In this document: one piece after another, positions 26,341 to 34,329 of the stretch
How the letters are laid out: every line of letters starts with the position of its first letter
Numbering within the stretch: the first letter of the stretch is position 1
DNA from: Pseudomonas nitroreducens
GTDB taxonomy: Bacteria; Pseudomonadota; Gammaproteobacteria; Pseudomonadales; Pseudomonadaceae
DNA: 64,000 nucleotides
Reading direction: 5' to 3'
NCBI RefSeq assembly: GCF_014204515.1
Contig: NZ_JACHLI010000015.1
Span: forward strand, 1 to 64,000
Made by a program: the position numbers and the translations under genes
The notes under the pieces: generated by a model
The model's input: the letters and a program-made list of their open reading frames with translations, nothing else
The model's database searches: none
What the model was told of the DNA's origin: nothing

Positions 26341-27360
26341 TCAGTGAATGCGCAGCGTCTTGCGGAAATCCGCCGGGGAGATGCCGCGCGCCTGGCGGAA
26401 GGCATGGCTGAAGGCGCTGGCCTGGGAGAAGCCGAGCAGCAGGGCGATTTCCATGACGCTGGAGTCGGTGCGCCGCAGATAGTGGTCAGCCAGTTCCATG
26501 CGCATGGTTTCCAGCACCTGGGAAAAGCTCTCGCCCTCGGCGGCCAGCTTGCGCTGCAGGGTACGCGGCGACATGGCCAGCTCGCTGGCCAGTCCCTCCA
26601 GGCTCACTTCGCCGCCGGGCATGTGCTCCACCAGCAGCGCGCGCACGCGGCCGATCACCGACAGCGGCGCGTAGGAGCGGCCCAGTTGCAGATCCGCCTC
26701 CAGCAGCAGGCTCTTGTGGGTGCGCGGGTCGGCGCCCTGGATGCGTGCGGTGAGCATCGCCTCGGGGAAGACCAGCGCGTTGCGCCTGGCGCCGAACTGC
26801 ACCGCACAGCCGAAGAAGCGTTCGTAGAGCGCCGGGTCGCCCTGGGCCGGGTGCATCATCTGCACCGCCGTGGCCGGTGCGCTGCTACCGATCAGCCAGC
26901 GGCCGAAGGCCAGCCAGCCGGCCAGCACGGCTTCCTGCAGGAGAGCGCTGTAGGGCTCCAGTTCGGTGATGCGGCGATCCTCTAGGACCACCTGGCCCTG
27001 CTCGAAGGTGATATGCGTCTGGCTGGACGGACTGTCGAAGACGATCTTGCCGAAGCGCCGGATCATGCTCATCGACTCGCCCAGGGTGGCGCTGGTCATC
27101 TGCACGTAGCCGAGCACGCCGTAGGTTCCCGGACGCACGCCAGTGCCCACCAGCAGGCCGAAATGCGGCAGGCCGCTCATGCGCGCCGCCAGTTCCAGCA
27201 GGGCGCGCAACTGCTGCATGGGGATGCGCAGGATCGGGTCGGCCAGGCGCTCGCGCGGCAGGCCGATCTCGCGCAGCAGCAGGTCAGCGTCGCAGCCGTA
27301 CTGCTCGGCTGTGTCCAGAACGTGGTTGATGAAGGCGGCGCTGGCAGTGGCGGGGCGCAT
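26341..27360 (-). CDS. AraC family transcriptional regulator (arabinose-binding-domain DUF type)
   Basis: The 339-residue product carries a C-terminal AraC helix-turn-helix pair at about residues 245-335: VSLEGLASELAMSPRTLQRK and SVMEIALLLGFSQASAFSHA, ending FRQARGISPADFRKTLRIH. The N-terminal 230 residues match the OruR/ArgR-like ligand-sensing type (LPRERLADPILRIPMQQLRA, GVLGYVQMTSATLGESM). Such regulators often control lipid, alkane or amino-acid catabolism genes near them. Candidates here are the hydroxylase/DUF1302 genes downstream and the SDR upstream. Confidence 0.88.
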   Translation of the reverse strand: MRPATASAAFINHVLDTAEQYGCDADLLLREIGLPRERLADPILRIPMQQLRALLELAARMSGLPHFGLLVGTGVRPGTYGVLGYVQMTSATLGESMSMIRRFGKIVFDSPSSQTHITFEQGQVVLEDRRITELEPYSALLQEAVLAGWLAFGRWLIGSSAPATAVQMMHPAQGDPALYERFFGCAVQFGARRNALVFPEAMLTARIQGADPRTHKSLLLEADLQLGRSYAPLSVIGRVRALLVEHMPGGEVSLEGLASELAMSPRTLQRKLAAEGESFSQVLETMRMELADHYLRRTDSSVMEIALLLGFSQASAFSHAFRQARGISPADFRKTLRIH

Positions 27361-27454
27361 AGGGGCAAGGGAGTCCGGTGGTCCGGTTGTCGTTATGGGA
27401 AGCGCAATCTAGCAACGCGAGCGCCACCCTGGCGAGTGGCGCCGGTCGGTGCGA

Positions 27455-28150
27455 TCAGACCCTGCCGCTGACCGGGATGGCGGCGCCGCTTATCGCGCAG
27501 GCCGCGTCGGACAGCAGGAACAGGATCACCGCGGCGAGTTGCTGCGGGGTCACCCAGCGGTCGAATGGAGCTTCAGGCATGGCCGCGCGGTTCTGCGGTG
27601 TATCGATGATGCTCGGCAGCACGGCGTTGACGGTCACGCCCTGGTCCTTGAGCTCTTCGGCGAGGCTTTCGGTCAGGCGCATCACGCCGGCCTTCGAGGC
27701 GGCGTAAGCGCCCATGCCGAGGCCTGCCTTGGCTGCCGCCCCGGCGCCGAGGTTGACGATGCGCCCAGCATCCGAGCGACGGATCAATGGCAGCAGCGCC
27801 TGGGTGGTAAGCAGCGCGGTGCGCAGGTTGAGGGCATAAAGCCGATCCCAGGTCTCGACATCGCCACCCTGCACCGGCTCCCAGGCAAAGCCGCCCGCGA
27901 CGTTGACCAGCGCATCGAGCCGACCGAAGTGTTCTTCGATGCGTGCGGCCACAGCCTGGCAGGCCGTGCTGGACGTCAGGTCGGTATCCGGGAGCAGCAG
28001 GCAGTCCGCTGAGCTGTGCCGTTCGGAGCTGGCGTGGTCGATCAGGACCAGGCGTGCGCCCTGGCTGGCGGCCATTTCCGCCAGCACCTGGCCGAGGTTG
28101 CCGAAGGCGCCGGTAATGGCTACGACACGCTGGGAAAGGGGTTGATCCAT
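27455..28150 (-). CDS. Short-chain dehydrogenase/reductase (SDR)
   Basis: The 231-residue product has the nucleotide-binding TGAFGNLG motif at residues 14-21, the structural NVAGG motif and the catalytic YAASK. The usual catalytic serine position reads VNLGAGAAAKAG, so serine is replaced. The C-terminal VTPQQLAAVILFLLSDAACA and GAAIPVSGRV are standard for the family. A GAAGAGGACTTC ribosome site precedes the ATG at 28150. It may act with the neighbouring D-2-hydroxyacid dehydrogenase or in the pathway controlled by the AraC gene. Substrate unknown. Confidence 0.85.
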   Translation of the reverse strand: MDQPLSQRVVAITGAFGNLGQVLAEMAASQGARLVLIDHASSERHSSADCLLLPDTDLTSSTACQAVAARIEEHFGRLDALVNVAGGFAWEPVQGGDVETWDRLYALNLRTALLTTQALLPLIRRSDAGRIVNLGAGAAAKAGLGMGAYAASKAGVMRLTESLAEELKDQGVTVNAVLPSIIDTPQNRAAMPEAPFDRWVTPQQLAAVILFLLSDAACAISGAAIPVSGRV

Positions 28151-28308
28151 GCTGAAGTCCTCTTCTGTGTGCAGAGCGCACGCTAAAGAGGGCGGCGGCC
28201 ACCGTCATGCGCCAGGGCGCCATTCTGGATGCTGCATCCCGCCAAGCTGTGAAACGGCATTTCCGCCGGCCAGCGCCAGGCGGGGCAGGGCACGATCCCG
28301 CGCGGCAA

Positions 28309-29280
28309 TCAGCGTTCCAGCGCCTGCGGATTGGCGACGTTCTTCGGCTGGCCGTCGAAGAACGCCAGCAGGTTGTCGAAGGCATCGCCGAAGTACAGCT
28401 CGTAGCCGTTCTTCTCCACATAGCCCAGGTGCGGGGAGCAGAGGATGCGCGGGTGGTTGAGCAGGGGATCGGCGGGATCGAGCAGCGGCTCGGTTTCGAA
28501 CACGTCCAGCGCCGCTTGTCCCGGTCGCCCGGCATCTATCGCCTGCAGCAGCGCACCGGGGGCGATCAATTCCGCGCGGCTGACGTTGACCAGCAGGGCG
28601 TCGGGCTTCATCCGGCTGAGGTCTTCGAAGCTGACCAGATGCCGCGTGGCATCGGACAGGCGCAGGTTGAGGCTGAGGATATCCGCCTCGGCGAAGAACG
28701 CTTCCCGCGACGCGGCGGCGCGGTGCCCATCGGCCTCGGCCGCCGCACGGCTGTTCTCGCTGCCCCAGACCAGCACCGGCATGTCGAAGGCCGTGGCGTA
28801 GCGCGCCAGGCGCTGGCCGATCTTGCCGTAGCCCCAGATGCCCAGGGTCTGCCCGGCCAGCGCACGGCCCAGGTTGACCTGCCACTGCCCCTGCCTGAAC
28901 GCCTCGATGGCCGGCACCAGAAGCCGGCGTGCATTGAGGATCAGCGTCCAGGCCAGCTCGGTGGGCGCCACCGGCGAGCCGCGGCCTTCGGTGACCACCA
29001 CGCCGCGCTCGGTGCAGGCCTGCAGGTCGAGGTGACTGGAGACCTTGCCGGTCTGGCTGATCAACTTGAGGTTCGGCAGGCGGTCGAGCAGCGCCGCATC
29101 GATGCGTGTGCGCTCGCGGGTGAGCACCAGGGCGTCGGCGTCGGCGAAGCGCGCAGCCAGTTCGTCCCGGGTTGCCGGCTGCAGATCGTGGAGGAGGGTG
29201 ACCTGGTGCCCGGCCAGGCGCTCGAAGCAGTCGAGCGTGGCGATCACCTGCTGGTAGTCGTCGGGAATGACAATGCGCAT
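28309..29280 (-). CDS. D-2-hydroxyacid dehydrogenase family protein
   Basis: The 323-residue product has the NAD-binding GIWGYGKIGQRLARYA motif and the catalytic set expected of the family: arginine in VNVSRAELI, glutamate in DVFETEPLL and histidine in LCSPHLGYVEKNGYE. Substrates of relatives include D-lactate, D-glycerate, phosphoglycerate and formate. It is divergent from the 29557 operon over a 276-base region full of operator-like sites, so it may share regulation with that operon and even process a 2-hydroxy or 2-keto acid product of it. The ribosome site is weak. Confidence 0.85.
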   Translation of the reverse strand: MRIVIPDDYQQVIATLDCFERLAGHQVTLLHDLQPATRDELAARFADADALVLTRERTRIDAALLDRLPNLKLISQTGKVSSHLDLQACTERGVVVTEGRGSPVAPTELAWTLILNARRLLVPAIEAFRQGQWQVNLGRALAGQTLGIWGYGKIGQRLARYATAFDMPVLVWGSENSRAAAEADGHRAAASREAFFAEADILSLNLRLSDATRHLVSFEDLSRMKPDALLVNVSRAELIAPGALLQAIDAGRPGQAALDVFETEPLLDPADPLLNHPRILCSPHLGYVEKNGYELYFGDAFDNLLAFFDGQPKNVANPQALER

Positions 29281-29357
29281 GGGGCGGTATCTCGGCGCTG
29301 GCGGAAGAAGCCACGACCATAGCCGATTTCGCCGGCCAGCAGGGTTTGTCGCGAATC

Positions 29358-29377
29358 TTCTGTACGACTGTACAGAA
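29358..29377. promoter_or_regulatory. Operator-like site 1 (TTCTGTAC-N4-GTACAGAA)
   Basis: TTCTGTAC and GTACAGAA form a perfect eight-base inverted repeat around a four-base spacer. It ends six bases before the -35 box of the predicted promoter. The geometry, short arms with a four-base gap, resembles TetR-type operators such as that of PsrA. Confidence 0.65.
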
Positions 29378-29382
29378 ATATC

Positions 29383-29411
29383 TTGCAGGTCAGAATGCTT
29401 GCTGATATTAA
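29383..29411 (+). promoter_or_regulatory. Sigma-70 promoter for the 29557 operon
   Basis: TTGCAG at 29383-29388 and TATTAA at 29406-29411 are separated by exactly 17 bases and lie in the only A/T-rich patch of the region. Transcription would begin near 29418, inside operator-like site 2, about 140 bases before the first start codon. Confidence 0.6.
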
Positions 29412-29429
29412 TTTGTACAACTGTCCAGA
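29412..29429. promoter_or_regulatory. Operator-like site 2 (imperfect)
   Basis: TTTGTAC-AACT-GTCCAGA repeats the TGTAC-N4-GTACA layout of site 1 with one mismatch in the core of the right arm. Its centre is 53 bases from that of site 1, close to five helical turns, and it overlaps the predicted transcription start. Confidence 0.55.
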
Positions 29430-29513
29430 CTGGTTCCGGTAGAGAACTTCACGGCCAGCCGCATTGAGGCAATAACAATTATCAGAAGACCACAGGTGCA
29501 ACTTCGTCTGACG

Positions 29514-29531
29514 CCTGTACGGTCGTACAAA
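29514..29531. promoter_or_regulatory. Operator-like site 3 (TGTAC-N4-GTACA)
   Basis: CCTGTAC-GGTC-GTACAAA has a perfect five-base core dyad with the same four-base spacer as sites 1 and 2. It lies 26 bases before the start codon at 29557, within the leader. Confidence 0.55.
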
Positions 29532-29556
29532 ACTCAAGTGTCTTGCGAGGTGCGCG

Positions 29557-31137
29557 ATGAAGGAAAAGCAACCTGGGGAGCAGGTCGGCGGAGTAACACG
29601 CCGTGACCTGGTGAAGGGCACGATGGGGCTGTTGTGGGCCGGCGTGCTGCTCGGCGGCCTGCCGCTGCCGGCGTTCGCCGAGCCGAAGAAGGGCGGGCGG
29701 CTGGTGTTCGGCCTGGCCGGCGCATCGACCACCGACAGCCTCGATCCGGGCCTGGCCGAAGACGATTTCATGATGCTGCTCAGCCAGGCGCTGCGCGGCA
29801 ACCTGGTGGAGATCGACAGCAGCGGCAACGCCATTCCCGAGCTGGCCGAGTCCTGGGAGTCCTCGCCGGACGCCAAGGTCTGGACCTTCAAGCTGCGCAG
29901 CGGCGTGCAGTTCCACAACGGCAAGGCCTTCGTCGCCGACGACGTGGTGGCCACCCTCGACTACCACCGCAAGGACGGCTCCAAGTCGCTGTCCAAGTCC
30001 ATCGTCTCGCAGATCGACGAGGTGAAGGCGGTCGATGACTCCACCGTGCGCGTCACCCTCAAGGGCGGCAACGCCGACTTCCCGGTGCTGATGAGCGACT
30101 ACCACCTGGGCATCCTGCCGCGCGGCGCCGACGGCCAGGTCGATTGGCGCTCCGGCGTGGGCACCGGCGGCTACATGCTCAAGGAATACAACCCCGGCGT
30201 GCGTGCCTACGTGGTGCGCAACCCCAACTACTGGAAGCCCGGCCGGGCGCACGTCGAAGAGGCAGAGCTGATCGCCATCGCCGACTCGGTGGCGCGGCAG
30301 AACGCGCTGCTCACCGGCAAGGTCAACGTCATCAACCGCGTGGAGATCAAGACCCTGTCGCTGCTGCAGCGCAGCAACAAGGTGCGCATCGCCGAGGTCA
30401 CCGGCCTGAACCACGCGACCATGCCGATGATCGCCCAGGTCAGCCCGTTCCAGGACAACAACGTGCGCCTGGCGCTCAAGCACGCGGTGGACCGCGACCA
30501 GTGGGTGAAATCCCTGCTGCGCGGCCACGGCAGCGTCGGCAACGACCATCCCATCGGCCGCCAGCAGAAGTACTTCAACAGCGAGCTGCCGCAGCGCCAG
30601 TACGACCCGGACAAGGCGCGCTATTACCTCAAGCAGGCCGGCATGGACAGCCTGGACATCAGCATCAGCGCCGCCGACGCAGCCTTCGCAGGGGCGGTGG
30701 ATGCCGGCGTGCTGTTCGAGGAAAGCGCGCGCAAGGCCGGCATCAACCTCAAGGTGGTGCGCGAGTCCAACGACGGCTACTGGATCAACGTCTGGGCGAA
30801 GAAGCCGATGTGCATGTGCTACTGGACCGGCCGCGCGACCCCGGACTGGATCTTCAGCCAGATCTACGCCAGCGGCGCGTCCTGGGGCGACACCCAGTGG
30901 AACAACGAGCGCTTCGACAAGCTGCTGCTGCAGGCGCGCTCCGAGCTCGATGAAGCCCGGCGCAAGGCCATCTACTGGGACATGCAGGCGATGCTGCGCG
31001 ACGAGGGTTCCACCGTGGTGCCGATGTTCATGAACCACATCATGGGCATGGGCAACGACGTGGTCACTTCGCCCACCATCGGTGGCGACATGGCGCTGGA
31101 CGGCATGCGCGCCATCGAGCGCTGGTCGCTGGCGTGA
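29557..31137 (+). CDS. Tat-exported ABC transporter substrate-binding protein (dipeptide/opine type, SBP_bac_5)
   Basis: The 526-residue product begins with a twin-arginine signal (VTRRDLVKGTMG, then a hydrophobic stretch ending LPAFA), so it is likely exported folded. The mature part is a family 5 binding protein: GGRLVFGLAGASTTDSLDPG, LAESWESSPDAKVWTFKLRS, GVQFHNGKAFVADDVVATL, then NNVRLALKHAVDRDQWV. These bind di- or oligopeptides, opines, nickel chelates or other bulky solutes. It leads the operon and matches the two DppB/DppC-type permeases and double ATPase downstream. The ligand is probably the compound oxidised by the monooxygenase in the same operon. Confidence 0.9.
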   Translation: MKEKQPGEQVGGVTRRDLVKGTMGLLWAGVLLGGLPLPAFAEPKKGGRLVFGLAGASTTDSLDPGLAEDDFMMLLSQALRGNLVEIDSSGNAIPELAESWESSPDAKVWTFKLRSGVQFHNGKAFVADDVVATLDYHRKDGSKSLSKSIVSQIDEVKAVDDSTVRVTLKGGNADFPVLMSDYHLGILPRGADGQVDWRSGVGTGGYMLKEYNPGVRAYVVRNPNYWKPGRAHVEEAELIAIADSVARQNALLTGKVNVINRVEIKTLSLLQRSNKVRIAEVTGLNHATMPMIAQVSPFQDNNVRLALKHAVDRDQWVKSLLRGHGSVGNDHPIGRQQKYFNSELPQRQYDPDKARYYLKQAGMDSLDISISAADAAFAGAVDAGVLFEESARKAGINLKVVRESNDGYWINVWAKKPMCMCYWTGRATPDWIFSQIYASGASWGDTQWNNERFDKLLLQARSELDEARRKAIYWDMQAMLRDEGSTVVPMFMNHIMGMGNDVVTSPTIGGDMALDGMRAIERWSLA

Positions 31138-31148
31138 GGGAGAGCGAG

Positions 31149-32144
31149 ATGAGCAACCTCGACTGGCATCCGGTCAGCGCCGACGACACCCGCAGCCTGC
31201 GCAACGTCTTCGGCACCTTCATGACCGGCGTCACCATCGTCACCACCCGCGAGGCCGATGGCACTCCGCGCGGCTTCACCGCCAACTCCTTCACCTCGGT
31301 GTCGCTGAGCCCGGCGCTGGTGCTGGTGTGCATTGCGAAAAGCGCCGGCAGCCTGGCGGTGTTCAGCGCCGCCGAGCGCTTCGCCATCAACATTCTCGGC
31401 GACTGGCAACGCGAGCTGTCCAACCGCTTCGCCGGGCGTACGGCGGACAAGTTCGCCGGCGTCGAACTGCTCTCCTGCGAGGCCGACGTGCCGTGCCTGG
31501 CCGACAGCCTGAGCGTGCTCAGCTGCACCCGCCACAGCCTGGTGGAAGCAGGGGATCACGTGATCCTGATCGGCGAGGTGCAGCGCTACCGCAGCAGCGT
31601 CGGCAGCCCGCTGGGCTACTTCCGTGGCAGCTACATCGACTTCGCCGAGGGCGCCAAGGCCATCCAGGTCGAGCGCGGCAGCGCGCTCAAGGTCGGCTGC
31701 CTGATCGCCCGCGACAACGGCGTGCTGCTGGTGCGCGAGGCGGGCCAGGAACACTGGAACATTCCCGAGGTGTTCTGGCGCGCCGGGGTGAGCCAGAAAG
31801 CGGTGATCGACGAGGTGTTCCGCCGCGTCGGCCTGGTCGGCGAGGTGTCGTTCATCTACTCGATGTTCGAGGAGGCGGGGGACGACTTCACCCGCCTGAT
31901 CTTCCGCGCCGATGCCAGCGGCGAGCTGGCCCCGACCGCCAGCGCAGGCCGCGAGGTACGCCTGTTCCGTGCCGAAGACGAGCCCTGGCGGCTGGTTCGC
32001 GGCGACTACTGCACCAGCATGCTCCACCGCTTCTTCAGCGAGCGCCAGGCCGACAGCTTCGGCATCTACTGCGACACCGCCGACGGCGGACGCATCGCCG
32101 GCATCGCGGGCCAGCCCGTGCCCTGGCTGGACTGGAAACACTAA
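31149..32144 (+). CDS. Flavin reductase domain fused to a degenerate Nudix-like domain
   Basis: The 331-residue product has an N-terminal flavin reductase (split-barrel) domain of about 165 residues: LRNVFGTFMTGVTIVTTREA, GFTANSFTSVSLSPALVLVC, ERFAINILG, and SPLGYFRGSYIDF. It supplies reduced FMN to the luciferase-like monooxygenase next to it. The remaining 160 residues look like a Nudix fold (LKVGCLIARDNGVLLVREAG, WNIPEVFWRAGVSQKAVIDEV, then RLIFRADASG), but the Nudix box lacks the REXXEE pattern, so it is probably a binding or regulatory domain. Stand-alone reductases of this type are normally 160-190 residues. The ATG at 31149 has GAGGGAGAG upstream. Confidence 0.8.
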   Translation: MSNLDWHPVSADDTRSLRNVFGTFMTGVTIVTTREADGTPRGFTANSFTSVSLSPALVLVCIAKSAGSLAVFSAAERFAINILGDWQRELSNRFAGRTADKFAGVELLSCEADVPCLADSLSVLSCTRHSLVEAGDHVILIGEVQRYRSSVGSPLGYFRGSYIDFAEGAKAIQVERGSALKVGCLIARDNGVLLVREAGQEHWNIPEVFWRAGVSQKAVIDEVFRRVGLVGEVSFIYSMFEEAGDDFTRLIFRADASGELAPTASAGREVRLFRAEDEPWRLVRGDYCTSMLHRFFSERQADSFGIYCDTADGGRIAGIAGQPVPWLDWKH

Positions 32145-32165
32145 GACCACCGAGTGGATGACAAC

Positions 32166-33218
32166 ATGGAATTCAACCATTTCTTAAGTTCCTACCTGCC
32201 CGACCCGGATGCCTCCGGCAAACGACTCTACGAGCAGATGGTCGAGCAGGCCGTGGTGGCGGAGGAGGTCGGCTACGCCGGCATCTCCATCCCCGAGCAC
32301 CACCTGATCAACATCCTGCTGGTGCCTTCGCCCCTGCAGATGGCGGTGAAGATCGCCGCGGTCACCCGGCACATCGAGCTGGTCACTTCCATCGCCGTGC
32401 TGCCGATCCGCGATATGCGCGTCTTCGCCGGAGAAGTGGTGCAGGCCGACGCGCTGTGCGATGGCCGGCTGGTGCTGGGCGTCGGGCGCGGCGCCTTCAA
32501 GTACGAGATCGAGATGCTCGGCGTGCCGATGCACGAGACCCGCGAGCGCTTCGACGAATCCCTCGCCGTGCTGCAGGCGCTGCTGACGCGCAAGGAAGTG
32601 AGCTGGGACGGCAAGTACTACCAGTTCGGCCCGCTGACCGTGATGCCGCGCCCCGAACGGGAAATCCCGCTGGTGGTGGCGAGCATGGCCCCCGAAGGCA
32701 TCCAGGCCAGCGCATGCAAGGGCTTCTCGGTGCAGACCACGCCGCTCAGTGGCGACCACCAGATGCTGCTGGACCAGGTCAACGCCTTCCGCCGCGGCAA
32801 GGCCGAGGCCAAGCCGAAATCTTCCCGGCACGCCCGGCTTTCGCTGCAGCGCGCCACCTACCTGGCCCGCGACGAGGCGGATGCCCGCGAGAAGCTGCAG
32901 CTTGCCTACGAGTACTACCGGCGCTTCGACAACGTGTTCACCGGCCCCGGCATCGTCCATGGCGGCGGCATCGAAGCGCTGCCGCGCCAGCAGTCCATCG
33001 AGGAACTGGGCAAGAACCTGCTGATCTGCACCCGCGAGCAGATGATCGACCAGCTCTCGGCCTACGCCGAGGCGGGCATCGACGAAGTGATCATGACCGC
33101 CAACTTCGGCCAGTCCCAGGAGGACAGCCTGGACATGATGCGGCGCTTCGGCGAGCAGATCATTCCGCACTTCAGCGCCAATACCACGCAACCTACCCTG
33201 AACAAGAGGACCGGCTGA
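32166..33218 (+). CDS. LLM-class flavin-dependent monooxygenase (bacterial luciferase family)
   Basis: The 350-residue product has the luciferase-like barrel signature: AEEVGYAGISIPEHH near the N-terminus, HIELVTSIAVLPIRDM, DGRLVLGVGRGAFKYEIE, and PLVVASMAPEGIQASACKGF. It should use FMNH2 from the adjacent reductase and oxygen to hydroxylate or cleave its substrate. The ATG at 32166 has GAGTGGA at a suitable distance; GTG 32154 is a weaker alternative adding four residues. Its stop overlaps the tautomerase start by one base. It is not close to the SsuD-like pair at 58-61 kb in motif detail, so a different substrate is likely. Confidence 0.88.
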   Translation: MEFNHFLSSYLPDPDASGKRLYEQMVEQAVVAEEVGYAGISIPEHHLINILLVPSPLQMAVKIAAVTRHIELVTSIAVLPIRDMRVFAGEVVQADALCDGRLVLGVGRGAFKYEIEMLGVPMHETRERFDESLAVLQALLTRKEVSWDGKYYQFGPLTVMPRPEREIPLVVASMAPEGIQASACKGFSVQTTPLSGDHQMLLDQVNAFRRGKAEAKPKSSRHARLSLQRATYLARDEADAREKLQLAYEYYRRFDNVFTGPGIVHGGGIEALPRQQSIEELGKNLLICTREQMIDQLSAYAEAGIDEVIMTANFGQSQEDSLDMMRRFGEQIIPHFSANTTQPTLNKRTG

Positions 33219-33442
33219 TGCCCCTGATTACCGTTGAGCTCTTCCCCGGACGCACCCCTGAAAAGAAAAGCGAGCTGATCCAGGCGCTGACCGACACCTA
33301 CCTGCAGGTCTGCGGTGGCAAGGCCCAGGCGGTGACCATCCTGCTCAAGGAGGTGGATCCGGTGGACTGGGGCACGGGCGGACGCAGTTACGCCGAGATT
33401 CTTGCTGAAAAGAGCATTGCTGAAGCCAAGACGCAGGCCTGA
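33218..33442 (+). CDS. 4-oxalocrotonate tautomerase family protein
   Basis: The 74-residue product starts MPLITVELFPGRTPEKKSEL, so removal of methionine exposes the catalytic N-terminal proline, and an arginine sits at the usual position 11-12. Length fits the 4-OT group (60-80 residues). Members move a double bond between enol and keto forms of unsaturated acids. The start codon overlaps the monooxygenase stop (TGATG), so translation is coupled. Its place between a monooxygenase and a hydrolase suggests it isomerises the oxygenated, possibly ring-opened, intermediate. Confidence 0.85.
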   Translation: MPLITVELFPGRTPEKKSELIQALTDTYLQVCGGKAQAVTILLKEVDPVDWGTGGRSYAEILAEKSIAEAKTQA

Positions 33443-33453
33443 GGAGGCGAACG

Positions 33454-34233
33454 ATGAGCAAGGCAATCGATTGCGCCTACGTGGTGGACGGCCAGGGCCC
33501 GGCCCTGGTGATGGTGCACGGTATCGGCGCGCGCAAGACCGGCTGGGACAAGGTCACCGAGGCGCTCAAGGACAGCTTCACCTGCATCCGCTATGACCTG
33601 CGCGGCCACGGCGAGTCGCCGCTGCCCAGCGAAGACTTCGGCCTGGACGAGCTGGTCGCAGACCTGGAAGCCCTGCGCGCCAGGCTGGGCATCGAGCAGA
33701 TGCACATCATCGGCCATTCCCTGGGCGGCATGATCGGCCCGGCCTATGCGCACAAGTATCCGCAGCGCGTGCTGAGCGTCGGCCTGCTGTCCACCGCGGC
33801 ATTCCGCTCGCCACAGGACAGCGAGAACGTGCGCAAGGTGGTCCGCGCCATGGAGGAAAAGGGCATCGGCCCGGTGCTGGATACCCTGACCCAGCGCTGG
33901 TTCACCGAAAGCTTCTGCGCGGCGCATCCGGAGGTCATCGAGTGGCGTAAGCAGCAGGTGATGGCAACGCCAGCCGAAGTGTTCCTCAACGTCTTCCACA
34001 TCTACGCCGAAACCGAGATGGCGCCCTGGCTGCATGAAGTCACCCAGCCGTGCCTGGTGCTCACCGGAGAGTTCGACGGCGGCTGCAATCCGGGGCTGAA
34101 CCGGCAGATCGCCGACGCGCTGCCGCATTCCGAACTGGTGGTGTTGCCGGACCTCAAGCACGCCATCCTGATCGAAGCGAGCGACCAGGTGGTGCCGCAT
34201 CTCAAGGCCTTCCTGACCAAAGCCTCGCAGTAA
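33454..34233 (+). CDS. Alpha/beta hydrolase (enol-lactonase / C-C hydrolase-like)
   Basis: The 259-residue product is a compact alpha/beta hydrolase: oxyanion region MVHGIGARKTGWD, DLRGHGES, nucleophile S89 in IIGHSLGG, acid in LVLTGEFDGGCNP and histidine in LKHAILIEA. Length and motifs are close to 3-oxoadipate enol-lactonase and meta-cleavage hydrolases. GAGGAGGCGA provides the ribosome site 11 bases after the tautomerase stop. In context it would hydrolyse a lactone, ester or diketone made by the monooxygenase and tautomerase. A GC-rich hairpin follows it before the permease genes. Confidence 0.88.
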   Translation: MSKAIDCAYVVDGQGPALVMVHGIGARKTGWDKVTEALKDSFTCIRYDLRGHGESPLPSEDFGLDELVADLEALRARLGIEQMHIIGHSLGGMIGPAYAHKYPQRVLSVGLLSTAAFRSPQDSENVRKVVRAMEEKGIGPVLDTLTQRWFTESFCAAHPEVIEWRKQQVMATPAEVFLNVFHIYAETEMAPWLHEVTQPCLVLTGEFDGGCNPGLNRQIADALPHSELVVLPDLKHAILIEASDQVVPHLKAFLTKASQ

Positions 34234-34248
34234 CGCCTGCCGGCAAGC

Positions 34249-34275
34249 CGGGGAGGGCGCGTGCGGCCCTCCCCG
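34249..34275 (+). terminator. Intra-operon GC-rich hairpin
   Basis: CGGGGAGGGC at 34249-34258 pairs perfectly with GCCCTCCCCG at 34266-34275 around a seven-base loop. It separates the binding protein and enzymes (upstream) from the permeases and ATPase (downstream). No U-tract follows, so it may protect the 3' end of the upstream mRNA or reduce read-through rather than stop transcription. Confidence 0.6.
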
Positions 34276-34329
34276 CAGTTTCCATCACCACAAAAACAAC
34301 AATGGCCCACCGATCAGCAGGTCGACGAC

